Below are positions 20,944 through 29,421 of a DNA stretch of 64,000 nucleotides, piece by piece. The notes under the pieces were generated by a model, which was given only the letters and a program-made list of their open reading frames with translations, did not search any database and was not told the DNA's origin. Positions within the stretch are counted from its first letter, which is position 1. Every line of letters begins with the position of its first letter. The stretch is from Kutzneria viridogrisea (GTDB taxonomy: Bacteria; Actinomycetota; Actinomycetes; Mycobacteriales; Pseudonocardiaceae): contig JACJID010000009.1 in NCBI GenBank assembly GCA_014138725.1, forward strand, positions 248,001 to 312,000. The letters run 5' to 3'. Made by a program: the position numbers and the translations under genes.

Positions 20944-20963
20944 CTTGTGAAGTACTTCACAAG
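20944..20963. promoter_or_regulatory. Rex-type operator 2 upstream of nuoA
   Basis: The perfect dyad CTTGTGAAGTACTTCACAAG has the same arms as operator 1 but a different 4-bp centre. It starts at the very next base, so the two site centres are exactly 20 bp apart, close to two helical turns and on the same DNA face. Confidence 0.85.
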
Positions 20964-21114
20964 CGAGCCCGAGTGTAAGCCCCCTCCCCCAGGCCGCCCA
21001 GAGGCCCCCGCGAGAATCCTTCACGAACGCTCCGGCGATTACTCCGAACGGGTGGGTGCGCTTATTTGGTGCAAACTCGTGCAAGCGCTCCCGCAAATAC
21101 GTAGGACGCTATTT

Positions 21115-21153
21115 CGAAAAAACAAATGCCCCCTCGGCCGAGGGGGCATTTGT
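21115..21153 (-). terminator. Intrinsic terminator of menJ
   Basis: A perfect 32-bp palindrome (21122-21153; arms with ACAAATGCCCCCTCGG) followed on the minus strand by a run of six to seven T (21115-21121). This is a classical Rho-independent terminator about 180 bp after the menJ stop. Confidence 0.85.
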
Positions 21154-21330
21154 CCGAACTTACAGGGCTCTCACCAGCGGGAACGTGACCGGAGCCACAC
21201 TCCGCAACTCTGCGTGATCACCGCCTGGCGAGCGGTGAGCGCGATGTTACCGGCGCGTAAAATCAATGCTCGGGAACACTTCGGAGTGGCCGGGCTCACA
21301 ATTCCCGACAACGCCGGTGTGATGATCATC

Positions 21331-22626
21331 TCAGGCCGTCGGCGCCAGCCTGGTGGCCAGGGTGATCACCCGGTCCATCGCGTCCCCGTCCTTCTCGTCG
21401 TACAGCCCGGCCAGCAGCTTGAGCACCAGCTTCATCAGCGTGGTCCTCGGCATGCCGTACTTGGTGGCCGTGCGCATGATCACCGGGTTGCCGATGAGCT
21501 TGCTGAAGATGTTGCCCAGCCGGTAGTAGCTGCCCAGCTCCTCGCGCAGCCGGGCGGGGTAGGCGTGCAGCGCGTGCTCGCGGGAGGGCCCGGCCGGGCG
21601 GGCCAGGGCCTGCACCACGCACTCGGCGGCCAGCCTGGCGGACTGCATGGCGTAGCCGATGCCCTCGCCGTTGAACGGGTTGACCATGCCGCCCGCGTCC
21701 CCGACCAGCACCAGCCCGTTGCGGTAGTGCGGCACCCGGTTGAAGCCCATCGGCAGCGCGGCGCCGCCGATCTTGCCGGTGGCGTTGTGCTCGCGGAAGC
21801 CCCACTCCTCGGGCGTGCCGTCCAACCAGGACCGCATCAGCGCGCGGTAGTCGGTGGTGCCGTAGGCCTTGGAGGTGGACAGGATGCCCAGGCCCACGTT
21901 GACCGTGCCGTCACCCATGCCGAAGATCCAGCCGTAACCGGGCAGCAGCACCGGGTTAGCCGGGTCCGTGCGGTCCCACAGCTCCAGGTGCGACTCCAGG
22001 TAGTCGTCCTTGGTGCGCGGGCTGGTGTAGTAGCGGCGCACCGCCACCCCCATCGGCCGGTCCTCGCGCTTCTCGATGCCCACCGACAGCGCCAGCCGCG
22101 CCGACACCCCGTCGCAGGCCAGCACCAGCGGCGCCCGGTAGCTGACCGGGGTCTTCTCCGGGCCGACCTTGGCCGTCACGCCGACCACCCGGCCGGTGCG
22201 CTCGTCGGTGATGCCGCCGGTGACCGCGGTGCCCTCCAGCAGCCGGGCCCCCGCCCGCTGGGCGTTGCGGGCCAGCAGGTCGTCGAAGTCCTGGCGGGGT
22301 CGCACCACGCCGTAGGGCGGGAAGCTGGCCAGCTCCGGCCAGTCCAGCTCCAGGGTGATGCCGCCGCCCACCACCCGCAGGCCGCGGTTGTGCAGCCAGC
22401 CGGCCTCCTCGCGGGTGTCGATGCCCAGGTCGATCAGCTGCTTGACCCCACGCGGGGTCAGCCCGTCACCACAGACCTTCTCGCGCGGGAAGTTCGACTT
22501 CTCCAGCAGCAGCACGTCCAGCCCGGCCCGTGCCAGGTAGGTGGCGGCGGTGGACCCGGCGGGGCCGGCACCGACCACGATCACCTCGGCGTCTTCGCCT
22601 GCCCGACGTCGGCTGGGCGTGGTCAT
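21331..22626 (-). CDS. menJ: Menaquinone reductase / geranylgeranyl reductase family
   Basis: 431 residues, an FAD flavoprotein of the geranylgeranyl-reductase family. In mycobacteria MenJ partly saturates the menaquinone tail. FAD-binding GAGPAG is at 19-24, the family CGDG at 52-55 and the second FAD motif GDAGG at 309-313, followed by NPFNGEGIGYAMQSA. The ATG at 22626 has AAGGGAG upstream; that RBS directly abuts a Rex-type site. Location between complex I and menaquinone genes supports the menaquinone role over chlorophyll or archaeal-lipid reductases of the same family. Confidence 0.88.
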   Translation of the reverse strand: MTTPSRRRAGEDAEVIVVGAGPAGSTAATYLARAGLDVLLLEKSNFPREKVCGDGLTPRGVKQLIDLGIDTREEAGWLHNRGLRVVGGGITLELDWPELASFPPYGVVRPRQDFDDLLARNAQRAGARLLEGTAVTGGITDERTGRVVGVTAKVGPEKTPVSYRAPLVLACDGVSARLALSVGIEKREDRPMGVAVRRYYTSPRTKDDYLESHLELWDRTDPANPVLLPGYGWIFGMGDGTVNVGLGILSTSKAYGTTDYRALMRSWLDGTPEEWGFREHNATGKIGGAALPMGFNRVPHYRNGLVLVGDAGGMVNPFNGEGIGYAMQSARLAAECVVQALARPAGPSREHALHAYPARLREELGSYYRLGNIFSKLIGNPVIMRTATKYGMPRTTLMKLVLKLLAGLYDEKDGDAMDRVITLATRLAPTA

Positions 22627-22636
22627 GCGCGCTCCC

Positions 22637-22654
22637 TTGTGAATTCGTTCACTA
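22637..22654. promoter_or_regulatory. Rex-type operator at the menJ start
   Basis: TTGTGAATTCGTTCACTA matches TTGTGAA-N4-TTCACAA at all but one arm position. It ends 10 bp before the menJ ATG and adjoins the ribosome-binding site, so binding would block transcription start or early elongation. It also lies 65 bp before the pentapeptide-like gene on the other strand. Confidence 0.75.
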
Positions 22655-22718
22655 ACCTCGCATCGAGTCTAACGGTGCTCTTCGGAGGCGCCGGACGTGT
22701 CGCGGCGTGCGGTAGGAC

Positions 22719-23066
22719 TTGCGGCTGCCCGACCCTGGACTGGGCGGGGCCGTGCTGCGCGGCGGGGACTTCACCGACGCCGACCTCGGCGAGGGCAACG
22801 TGTCCTTCGCGGGCACCGAGTTCGCCGCCGGCATGGTCACGTTCACCCGGGTCGGGTTCAGCAAGAGCAAGGTGGACTTCAGCGAGGTCAAGTTCAGCGG
22901 GGGCGCCGCCGACTTCACCGAGGCGGAGCTCAGCGGGGGTCTGATCACCTTCGCCAGGGCCTCGTTCGCCGACAGCACCCTGGACCTGCGCCTGGCCCGG
23001 TCCACCGCAGAGGGCGTCGACCTGCGCGATTCCTCGTTCACGCGTGGTCACCTGCTGCTGCCCTGA
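22719..23066 (+). CDS. Small pentapeptide-repeat-like protein, possibly a fragment
   Basis: 115 residues with a regular pattern of Phe/Leu every 5 then 7 residues (VSFAGTEFAAGMVTF, VDFSEVKFSGGAADF, ITFARASFADSTLDL), as in pentapeptide-repeat right-handed beta-helices. The apparent start is TTG with only a weak GGTAGGA upstream, and the repeats begin at once, so the N-terminus may have been lost. The end overlaps the convergent WYL-regulator gene by 29 bp. Function is unknown; a remnant is possible. Confidence 0.55.
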   Translation: MRLPDPGLGGAVLRGGDFTDADLGEGNVSFAGTEFAAGMVTFTRVGFSKSKVDFSEVKFSGGAADFTEAELSGGLITFARASFADSTLDLRLARSTAEGVDLRDSSFTRGHLLLP

Positions 23067-24003
23067 GCCGGTCGGCCAGTGCCCGCACGTGCTCGCGCAG
23101 TTCCTGCGGGTGCTCGATCTCGAACGGCCGGTCCAGCCAGGCGATCGCGGCGGCGACCCAGTCCAGCCGTTCGGCCCACAGCCGGACGCGGACCCAGCCG
23201 TCGGGGAGTTCGGCCACGGTGGCGATCCCGGCCGGCAGCCGTAGCCCCACGTGCTCGGCCGTGCACCGCACCCGCACCGACACCTCGTGCGCGTAGCGGG
23301 CCTGGGCCAGCCCGGACAGCACCTGGGCGCTGGGGTCGAACCCGGAGGGCACGTCGAACTCCCCCTGCCGCACCGCCGCGGACTCGATCCGGTCCAGCCG
23401 GAACGTGCGCACCTCGCCGCTGGCCGAGTCGGCACCGGTCACGTACCAGCGGCCGGAGTGGGCGACGATCCCGTACGGGTGCACGGTGCGCTCGCTGCGG
23501 CGCCCACCCCACGCGGTGTACCGCAGGTCGACCGGCTGGCGGTGCCGCGCCGCCTCCGCCAACGTCAGCAGGACCTCGGTCTCCGCGGTGACCACCGGAC
23601 GGGCCCGCACGGTGAAGTCCGCGGTGGCCAGCAGCGCGTCCAGCCTGCGGCCCAGCGCCTCGGGCAGCACCCGCCGCACCTTGCCGGTGGCGCTCTCCAC
23701 GGCCGCGGCGGAGGTGGTCACCAGCCCGGCCCGCCGCCCCGCGACCAGGCCGAGCAGCACCGCCAGCGCCTCGTCGCCGGTGAGCATCAGCGGGGGCATC
23801 CGGAAGCCGGGGGCCAACCGGTAGCCGCCGTACCGGCCGCGCACCGCCCGCACGGGGACGTCCAGGTCGACCAGGTGGTCGAGGTAGCGCCGGACGGTCC
23901 GCTCGTGCACGCCGAGCCGGTCGGACAGTTCGGCGAGGGTGCGGGTGCCACCGGACTGGAGGATCTCCAGCAGTGCGAGCACGCGGGCGGTCGGTCGGGA
24001 CAT
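23038..24003 (-). CDS. WYL-domain transcriptional regulator
   Basis: 321 residues. An N-terminal HTH_11/DeoR-like helix-turn-helix (residues 5-60, TLAELSDRLGVHERTVRRYL) is followed by a WYL ligand-sensing domain (about 135-225, YGIVAHSGRWYVTGAD) and the C-terminal WCX region. Such YafY-like proteins usually control a neighbouring gene. It is divergent from the SDR gene with a 101-bp shared upstream region, which makes that gene its likely target. Confidence 0.9.
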   Translation of the reverse strand: MSRPTARVLALLEILQSGGTRTLAELSDRLGVHERTVRRYLDHLVDLDVPVRAVRGRYGGYRLAPGFRMPPLMLTGDEALAVLLGLVAGRRAGLVTTSAAAVESATGKVRRVLPEALGRRLDALLATADFTVRARPVVTAETEVLLTLAEAARHRQPVDLRYTAWGGRRSERTVHPYGIVAHSGRWYVTGADSASGEVRTFRLDRIESAAVRQGEFDVPSGFDPSAQVLSGLAQARYAHEVSVRVRCTAEHVGLRLPAGIATVAELPDGWVRVRLWAERLDWVAAAIAWLDRPFEIEHPQELREHVRALADRLRAAAGDHA

Positions 24004-24104
24004 GTCCGGAATTCCCTCTCCGATACCGGGCGGATTGTGTCCAGTATTGCTCCTAGCGTCCTGCTCGTGCCGGAAAACCGGCCTCCCACGACGAAGGACG
24101 ACAG

Positions 24105-24854
24105 ATGACGAAGCTCGCAGGCGCCACCGCCCTGGTCACCGGCGCCACCAGCGGTATCGGTCGGGCGGTGGCCACCTCGCTGGCCCAACGCGGCGCCCAC
24201 GTGCTCGTGCACGGACGAGACCGGGACCGGGGTGACGCGGTCGTGGCCGAGATCCGCTCGACGGGCGGCAAGGCCGACTTCCTCCAGGCCGATCTCGGGG
24301 ACGCCGGATCGGTGCGGGAACTGGCCCGCCGCGCGGTGGAGCTCGGTGACGGGCACGTCGATGTCCTGGTCAACAACGCGGGCCTGATGGTCCCCGGCGG
24401 CCCCACCGCCCAGACCACCGCCGAGGACATCGATCTGGTGCACGCCGTCAACGTCCGGGCACCGTTCCTGCTGGTCGCCGACCTGGCTCCCGCGATGGCC
24501 GAGCGCGGCCACGGGTCGGTCGTCAACGTGCTGACGACCGCTTCCCGGCTCGGGGTAGCCGGGATGGCGCTCTACGGGGCGAGCAAGGCGGCGCTGGGCC
24601 TGCTGACCAAGTCCTGGGCGGCCGAGTTCGGGCCCATGGGCGTGCGGGTCAACGCGGTCAGCCCAGGACCCACCCGCACCGAGGGCACGGCGCAGTTCGG
24701 CGACGGGCTGGACCAGCTCGCCGCGCTGGCTCCCGCCGGGCGAACGGCCGCGCCCGAGGAGATCGCCGCCGCCATCACCTACCTGGCCAGCGAGGACGCG
24801 TCCTTCGTGCAGGGCGCGATCCTCGACGTGGACGGGGGCCGCACCGCCGTGTGA
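24105..24854 (+). CDS. SDR family NAD(P)-dependent oxidoreductase
   Basis: 249 residues, a classical short-chain dehydrogenase. Cofactor motif TGATSGIG is at 12-19 (Gly-rich, with Arg at 38 suggesting NADP), NNAG at 90-93 and catalytic YGASK at 157-161. The position 13 before the catalytic Tyr, normally Ser, is Thr144, with Thr145 next to it; Ser147 is close but out of register. PGPTRTEG follows. The substrate is unknown. Likely controlled by the divergent WYL regulator. Confidence 0.92.
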   Translation: MTKLAGATALVTGATSGIGRAVATSLAQRGAHVLVHGRDRDRGDAVVAEIRSTGGKADFLQADLGDAGSVRELARRAVELGDGHVDVLVNNAGLMVPGGPTAQTTAEDIDLVHAVNVRAPFLLVADLAPAMAERGHGSVVNVLTTASRLGVAGMALYGASKAALGLLTKSWAAEFGPMGVRVNAVSPGPTRTEGTAQFGDGLDQLAALAPAGRTAAPEEIAAAITYLASEDASFVQGAILDVDGGRTAV

Positions 24855-24855
24855 G

Positions 24856-24905
24856 CGGGGCTCGTGCGCCCGAGGGCGGGACTCGCCGGCCTGTGGGCGG
24901 GACTC
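24856..24905. repeat. Three-copy array of CGGGACTC words at 21-bp period
   Basis: CGGGGCTC at 24856, CGGGACTC at 24877 and CGGGACTC at 24898, spaced exactly 21 bp. It fills the 55-bp gap between the convergent SDR and menG stops. Read in the menG direction it is GAGTCCCG, starting 4 nt after the menG stop. The same word and spacing recur at 51606-52044. Confidence 0.75.
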
Positions 24906-24909
24906 GCGG

Positions 24910-25596
24910 TCAGGGTTTGGTGGCGCGGTGGATCGCGGCCACCCCGCCGGTCAGGTTCATCCAGGCCACGTCGGTCCACCCGGCCTGCTCGATGAGCTCG
25001 CCCAGGGTGCGCTGGTCGTGCCAGTCCCGGATCGACTCGGCCAGGTAGGCGTAGGCCTCGGGGTTGGAGGCCACCGGCCGCGCGATCGCGGGCAGGATGC
25101 GCAGCGCCACGTTGCGGTACAGCTCACGCAGCGGCTTCCAGCTGGGCTTGGACAGCTCGCAGATGACCAGCCGCCCACCGGGCCGCACGACCCGGGCCAT
25201 CTCACTCAGGGCGGCCACCGTGCCCTGGAAGTTGCGCAGGCCGAAGGACACCGTGGCGGCGTCGAAGGACTCGTCGGCGAAGGGCAGGTGCAGGGCGTCG
25301 GCGGCGACCTTGGGCACCTCGCGGCGCGCACCGCTGCGCAGCATGCCCAGCGAGAAGTCGGCGGCCACGCACCAGGCACCGGAGCTGGCGAACTCCACCG
25401 TGGACACCGCGGTGCCCGCGGCCAGGTCGAGGATCCGCTCACCGGGCCGGGTGTCCAGCGCCCGGCGGGTCCACTCGCGCCACCGCCGGTCGAAGCCCAG
25501 GGTCATGACCGAGTTCGTGCGGTCGTAGCCCTTGGCCACGCCGTCGAACATCTCGGCGACCTCACGCGGGTTCTTGTCCAAGCCGGCTCGCGACAT
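24910..25596 (-). CDS. menG: Demethylmenaquinone methyltransferase
   Basis: 228 residues. It methylates demethylmenaquinone to menaquinone with S-adenosylmethionine, the last ring step. Family features: [22 protein letters not shown] near the N-terminus, SAM motif LDLAAGTA at 56-63, and the C-terminal [14 protein letters not shown]. It follows the two glycosyltransferase genes by 27 bp on the same strand, as mgtA-menG do in mycobacteria. Confidence 0.95.
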   Translation of the reverse strand: MSRAGLDKNPREVAEMFDGVAKGYDRTNSVMTLGFDRRWREWTRRALDTRPGERILDLAAGTAVSTVEFASSGAWCVAADFSLGMLRSGARREVPKVAADALHLPFADESFDAATVSFGLRNFQGTVAALSEMARVVRPGGRLVICELSKPSWKPLRELYRNVALRILPAIARPVASNPEAYAYLAESIRDWHDQRTLGELIEQAGWTDVAWMNLTGGVAAIHRATKP

Positions 25597-25623
25597 GGGG
25601 GCAGCCTATGCCGCTACACCCGG

Positions 25624-26730
25624 TCACATGCGCAGGGCGGACATCATCCCGGTCACGGCCGACCCCCAGGGGAACTCCTCGGCCCTGGCCCGCGCGGCCG
25701 CCCTGCGCTGGGGTTCCGGGTCGGCCAGCAGCTCGGACACGGCCGTGGCGAAGGCGGGCGCGTGGTCGTCCACGGCGGCGCCGCACCCCGGCGCGACGAT
25801 CTCCCGCAGCGCCGAGGAGGCCGACACCACCACCGGCGTGCCCGAGGCCAGCGCCTCCAGCGCGGCCAGGCCGAAGGTCTCGTGCGGCCCCGGCGCCAGC
25901 GACACGTCCGCGGAGGCCAGCAGGGTCGCCACCTGGGCGCGGGACTGCACGAAGCCCAGGAAGGTCACCGGCAGGCGGCCCGCCCTGCGCTCCAGCGCCT
26001 CCCGGCGCGGGCCGTCACCGGCCACGACCAGCCGCACCCGGTGACCCTCCTCGTGCAGCCGCGCGACCGTGTCCACACTGCGCTCGACGTGCTTCTCCGG
26101 GGAGAGCCGCCCGCAGTGCACCACCAGCGTGTGCGCGCCCCGGGCCAGGTCGGCGCGCAGTCCCCGGTCACGGCGTCGCGGGGTGAACTCGCGCAGGTCG
26201 ACCCCCAGCGGCACGCGGCGCACGTTGGTCGCACCGATCCGGTCGAACTCCTCGCGGGCGAAGCTCGTCGTGCACACCACCGTGTCGTAGCTGGCGGCCA
26301 TCCTGGCGTTGGCCCAGTCGGCGACCCGCTCCGCGGTGGCCCCCGGCAGCAGGAACTGCCGCAGCAGCCGGTCCAGCCGCTCGTGCGAGATCACCACGCT
26401 GGGCACCCCGTGCCGGGACGCCCAGTGACCCATGCCGCGCAGGGTGAGCCGGTCGGAGACCTCCAGCCGGTCCGGGCGCACCTGCTCCAGCAGGGCGCGG
26501 ACCCGCCACGGGTCCACCGCCCGGTAGCCGCCCGTGCCCGGGATCACCGGCGCGGGCAGCGTGATCCGGCGCACCCCGGTGGGCAGCAGCTCGCTGGCGG
26601 CGCGCCTGCCCGGGACGAGCAGCACGACCTCGTGCCCGGCCCGCGCGTAGCCCGCGCCGAGGTGGTGCAGGGCCGTGCGCAGGCCGCCCGACCGGGGGCC
26701 GTAGAAGTTCGCCAGCTGGACTACGCGCAC
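25624..26730 (-). CDS. GT4 family glycosyltransferase
   Basis: 368 residues from GTG 26730 ([16 protein letters not shown]), which overlaps the end of mgtA by 10 nt. GT-B fold: Gly-rich donor loop after [21 protein letters not shown] in the C-terminal domain, and the retaining EX7E motif as [16 protein letters not shown]. It is closest in style to actinobacterial phosphatidylinositol/mannoside-type transferases, probably using a GDP- or UDP-sugar on a lipid acceptor. Donor and acceptor are not determinable here. Confidence 0.87.
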   Translation of the reverse strand: MRVVQLANFYGPRSGGLRTALHHLGAGYARAGHEVVLLVPGRRAASELLPTGVRRITLPAPVIPGTGGYRAVDPWRVRALLEQVRPDRLEVSDRLTLRGMGHWASRHGVPSVVISHERLDRLLRQFLLPGATAERVADWANARMAASYDTVVCTTSFAREEFDRIGATNVRRVPLGVDLREFTPRRRDRGLRADLARGAHTLVVHCGRLSPEKHVERSVDTVARLHEEGHRVRLVVAGDGPRREALERRAGRLPVTFLGFVQSRAQVATLLASADVSLAPGPHETFGLAALEALASGTPVVVSASSALREIVAPGCGAAVDDHAPAFATAVSELLADPEPQRRAAARARAEEFPWGSAVTGMMSALRM

Positions 26731-27848
26731 CTCAGCTCCGGCTGGTCGAGGACCTCGGCGTAGTGGCCGATCAGCTCCTCGCACACCACCGGCCACGTCC
26801 TGGCCAGCACGGATCGGCGGGCAGCCACCCCCATGGCGGCCCGCGTGGTCTTGTCCCGCAGGTCCAGCACGGACTGCCGCAGCGCCTCGGTGAAGCGCTC
26901 GGTGGGCCAGGGCGGCAGCAGGAACCCGGTACGCCCGTGGTCGATCAGGTCGGTGGGACCACCGGCCTCGGGCGCCAGCGCGGGCACGCCGGAGGCCAGC
27001 GCCTCCTGCACGGTCTGGCAGAACGTCTCGTGCGGGCCGGTGTGCGCGAACACGTCCAGGCTGGCGTAGACCCTGGCCAGTTCCTCACCGGTGCGCATGC
27101 CCAGGAACGCCGCGTCCGGCAGCTGCTCACGCAGCGCCTGCTCCTCCGGGCCCGCGCCGACCACGACGACCCGCACCCCGGGCAGGTCGGCCAGCGCGCC
27201 GAGCCGGTCCACCCGCTTCTCCGGCGCGAGCCTGCCCACGAAGCCGACCAGCAGCTCCCCATTGGGGGCCAGCTCGGCCCGCAGCGCCTCGTCCCGCTTG
27301 CGCGGGTGGAAGCGCTCGACGTCCACCCCGCGGCCCCAGCGGTGCACGCGGGGCACGCCTCGCTCGATCAGCTCGCGCACCGCCCAGGTGGAGGGCGCCA
27401 GCGTGCGGTCGGCCAGGGTGTGCAGGCGGCGCATCCAGCGCCAGGCGGTCCGCGCGCCCAGGCCGAGGCCGTAGGAGCTGGCGAACCCGGCCACGTCGGT
27501 CTGGTACACGGCCACGGTCGGCATGCCCAGCTTGCGGGCCGCCGACAGCCCGCGCGCGCCGAGCACGAACGGGGAGGCCAGGTGCACCACGTCGGGGCGG
27601 AACTCGGTGAGCGCGGTCAGCACCCGCCGGGTGGGCAGGCCGACCGGCAGCGAGGTGACGAACGGGAAGTCCACCGCGGGCACGCGGACCACCGGGGTGT
27701 CCTCGTGCCGGTCGGGGCCGCCCATGCCGGGCGCGACGACCATGGCGGGGAAACCGTGCCGACGCAGGTGCGCCAGCACCTGGATGACCGAGTTGGTCAC
27801 CCCGTTGACCTGCGGCAGGAAGCTCTCGGTGACGATCGCGACGCGCAC
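26721..27848 (-). CDS. mgtA: GDP-mannose-dependent alpha-mannosyltransferase, MgtA-like
   Basis: 375 residues from GTG 27848 ([20 protein letters not shown]). GT-B retaining enzyme of family 4: acceptor/donor loop [24 protein letters not shown], and EX7E as [16 protein letters not shown]. Mycobacterial MgtA (Rv0557) mannosylates a glucuronyl diacylglycerol lipid and is the neighbour of menG, as here. Codon use and spacing suggest mgtA, the second transferase and menG form one transcript. Confidence 0.85.
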   Translation of the reverse strand: MRVAIVTESFLPQVNGVTNSVIQVLAHLRRHGFPAMVVAPGMGGPDRHEDTPVVRVPAVDFPFVTSLPVGLPTRRVLTALTEFRPDVVHLASPFVLGARGLSAARKLGMPTVAVYQTDVAGFASSYGLGLGARTAWRWMRRLHTLADRTLAPSTWAVRELIERGVPRVHRWGRGVDVERFHPRKRDEALRAELAPNGELLVGFVGRLAPEKRVDRLGALADLPGVRVVVVGAGPEEQALREQLPDAAFLGMRTGEELARVYASLDVFAHTGPHETFCQTVQEALASGVPALAPEAGGPTDLIDHGRTGFLLPPWPTERFTEALRQSVLDLRDKTTRAAMGVAARRSVLARTWPVVCEELIGHYAEVLDQPELRCA

Positions 27849-28025
27849 CGACCCAGCGTGCGCCGCCCCCACGTCTCGCACGTGACGGATCGGGGAACGG
27901 TGACCGAACACCTCCGGTCGGGGATACCGCCGGGGCACGCCCGCCCGCAGACTTGATCTGGTGATCCCCGTGATGTCACCTCTGCGTCGTACGACGGACA
28001 CCGATCGCGTTCACGCTCGGATGGC

Positions 28026-28856
28026 GTGACCGTCTTGCCCTCCCGCTCGATCCAGCCGGTGGATCCCGGCCTGCTCTCCAGAGCCCTGGAGGTCGCAGGC
28101 AGGCTGGCCAACGACGCCTCTGATGTGATCACGGCGACCGCGGGACGTGGGGTGCGCCCGGAGGTCAAGGACTCGCCCTTCGACTGGGTCACCGACACCG
28201 ACCGCACGCTGGAGCGGCACACCCGCCGCGTGCTGGCCACGGAGTTCCCCGGCATACCGGTGCTCGGCGACGCCTTCGGCGCCGACGAGGGCGCCGCGCA
28301 GGCCCAGTACCGCTGGGTGGTGGACCCGGTGGACGGCACGACCAACTACGTGGCGGGCATCCCCTGGTGCGCGTACAGCCTCGCCCTGCTCGACGAGCAC
28401 GGGCCCGTGGTGGGCGTGGTCGCCGACCCGTACCGGGCGCAGATCTACGCCGCCGCCAGGGGACGCGGGACCCGGGCGAACGGGACCCCGGTGAAGCTGG
28501 TGGACAAGGGCGAGGTCGCGGGCGCCGTGATGTGCACGGAGTGGACCAAGACCGGTCCGTGGCCCGGCATGGACCGGTTCATCGCGCGGGCGGCGCGGGC
28601 GCGGACCGGGGTGCGGGTGCTGGGTTCGGCGGCGCTGTCCGTGGCGCAGGTGGCGCTGGGCCACGCCGCCGCGGCCGTGCTGCACAGCTACCACGTGTGG
28701 GACGTGGCCGGTGCGGTCGCGCTGGCGGTGGAGTCCGGGGCCGTGGTGCTGGACCGGCGGGGCGAGGGCTCGCCGCTGCCGGTGGACGGCCTGCTGGTCG
28801 CCGCACCCAGCGTGGCCGAGGAGGTCCTCACCTGGTGGCAGGAGTCGGCCCAGTAG
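28026..28856 (+). CDS. Inositol monophosphatase family protein
   Basis: 276 residues. Metal-site motifs are DWVTDTD (53-59), DPVDGTTNY (100-108) and WDVAGAVALAVESGA near the C-terminus. The usual GEE metal ligand after the first motif is replaced by GDAFGADEG (81-89), so one Mg ligand may be supplied by Asp or by a shifted Glu. Substrates in the family include inositol-1-phosphate, histidinol phosphate, fructose bisphosphate and PAP. GTG start at 28026. Its 3' end overlaps the convergent DUF3592 gene by 29 bp. Confidence 0.88.
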   Translation: MTVLPSRSIQPVDPGLLSRALEVAGRLANDASDVITATAGRGVRPEVKDSPFDWVTDTDRTLERHTRRVLATEFPGIPVLGDAFGADEGAAQAQYRWVVDPVDGTTNYVAGIPWCAYSLALLDEHGPVVGVVADPYRAQIYAAARGRGTRANGTPVKLVDKGEVAGAVMCTEWTKTGPWPGMDRFIARAARARTGVRVLGSAALSVAQVALGHAAAAVLHSYHVWDVAGAVALAVESGAVVLDRRGEGSPLPVDGLLVAAPSVAEEVLTWWQESAQ

Positions 28857-29358
28857 GTGTCGGCCTGCGCAGCCACCAGATCAGCCCGGCGGCGATCGCC
28901 CAGGTGATGGCCAGGATCATGCCGACCGGCAGGAACGTCAGCGTGTAGGTGCGCCCGGCAACGCGAACCAGCGCGTCGGGGTGCAGGGAGTCGTACTCGA
29001 CCCGGACGAGCTGCCCCGCGGACAGGCCCTGCGGGTAGAGCACCCCGTCGATCGGGATGTGCACGGCCCCGTCTGGAGTGTTGAACCTCACCACGGTCCG
29101 GTCGAAGGCGGTGGAGAGCACCTCGGCGGTCTGCACCCCGGGCCTGCTCTCGATCCACTTGTCGTCGCGCCAGGCGCCAACCACCAGCAGCAGCCCGATC
29201 AGGGTGATCAGCAGGGCGATGACGACCACCGCGATCAGCCAACGTCGGCGGTTCACCGGCAGGGTGTCCAGGCCGAACCGCGCCCAGCGGGTGGGTACGG
29301 GCGGCTCGGTCGAGCCGGGCCGCTCGACGTGCTCCACCAGTGCTGCGTTCTCCACCAC
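28828..29358 (-). CDS. DUF3592-type membrane protein
   Basis: 176 residues. One membrane helix at about 38-62 (RRRWLIAVVVIALLITLIGL), an extracytoplasmic beta-rich domain (TAEVLSTAFDRTVVRFNTPDG...), and a second helix near the C-terminus (VGMILAITWAIAAGLIWWL). This helix-domain-helix plan with TAEV and YDP/YDS-like LVRVEYDSLHPD is that of DUF3592 proteins. Function unknown. It is divergent from menF with 63 bp between starts. Confidence 0.75.
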   Translation of the reverse strand: MVENAALVEHVERPGSTEPPVPTRWARFGLDTLPVNRRRWLIAVVVIALLITLIGLLLVVGAWRDDKWIESRPGVQTAEVLSTAFDRTVVRFNTPDGAVHIPIDGVLYPQGLSAGQLVRVEYDSLHPDALVRVAGRTYTLTFLPVGMILAITWAIAAGLIWWLRRPTPTGPTPATR

Positions 29359-29421
29359 AACGCCCGAGTCTAGGCCCGCGCCAAGCGGCGGGTCTCAGGA
29401 TCGCCGCTCTACCCTCGAACC

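Larger units (their letters stand above)
20739..21330. other. Intergenic region between nuoA and menJ
   Basis: 592 bp without a credible gene. Reading towards nuoA on the minus strand it holds the menJ terminator (21122-21153), the two Rex-type operators, a possible iron box and the nuoA leader. I see no tRNA or convincing small ORF. The nuo promoter must be here, probably near the Rex sites, but clear -35/-10 hexamers could not be fixed. Confidence 0.6.

Noticed and set aside
28021-28026. ATG at 28021 as the start of the IMPase gene
   Set aside because: It is followed in frame by a stop after one codon; GTG 28026 opens the correct frame.
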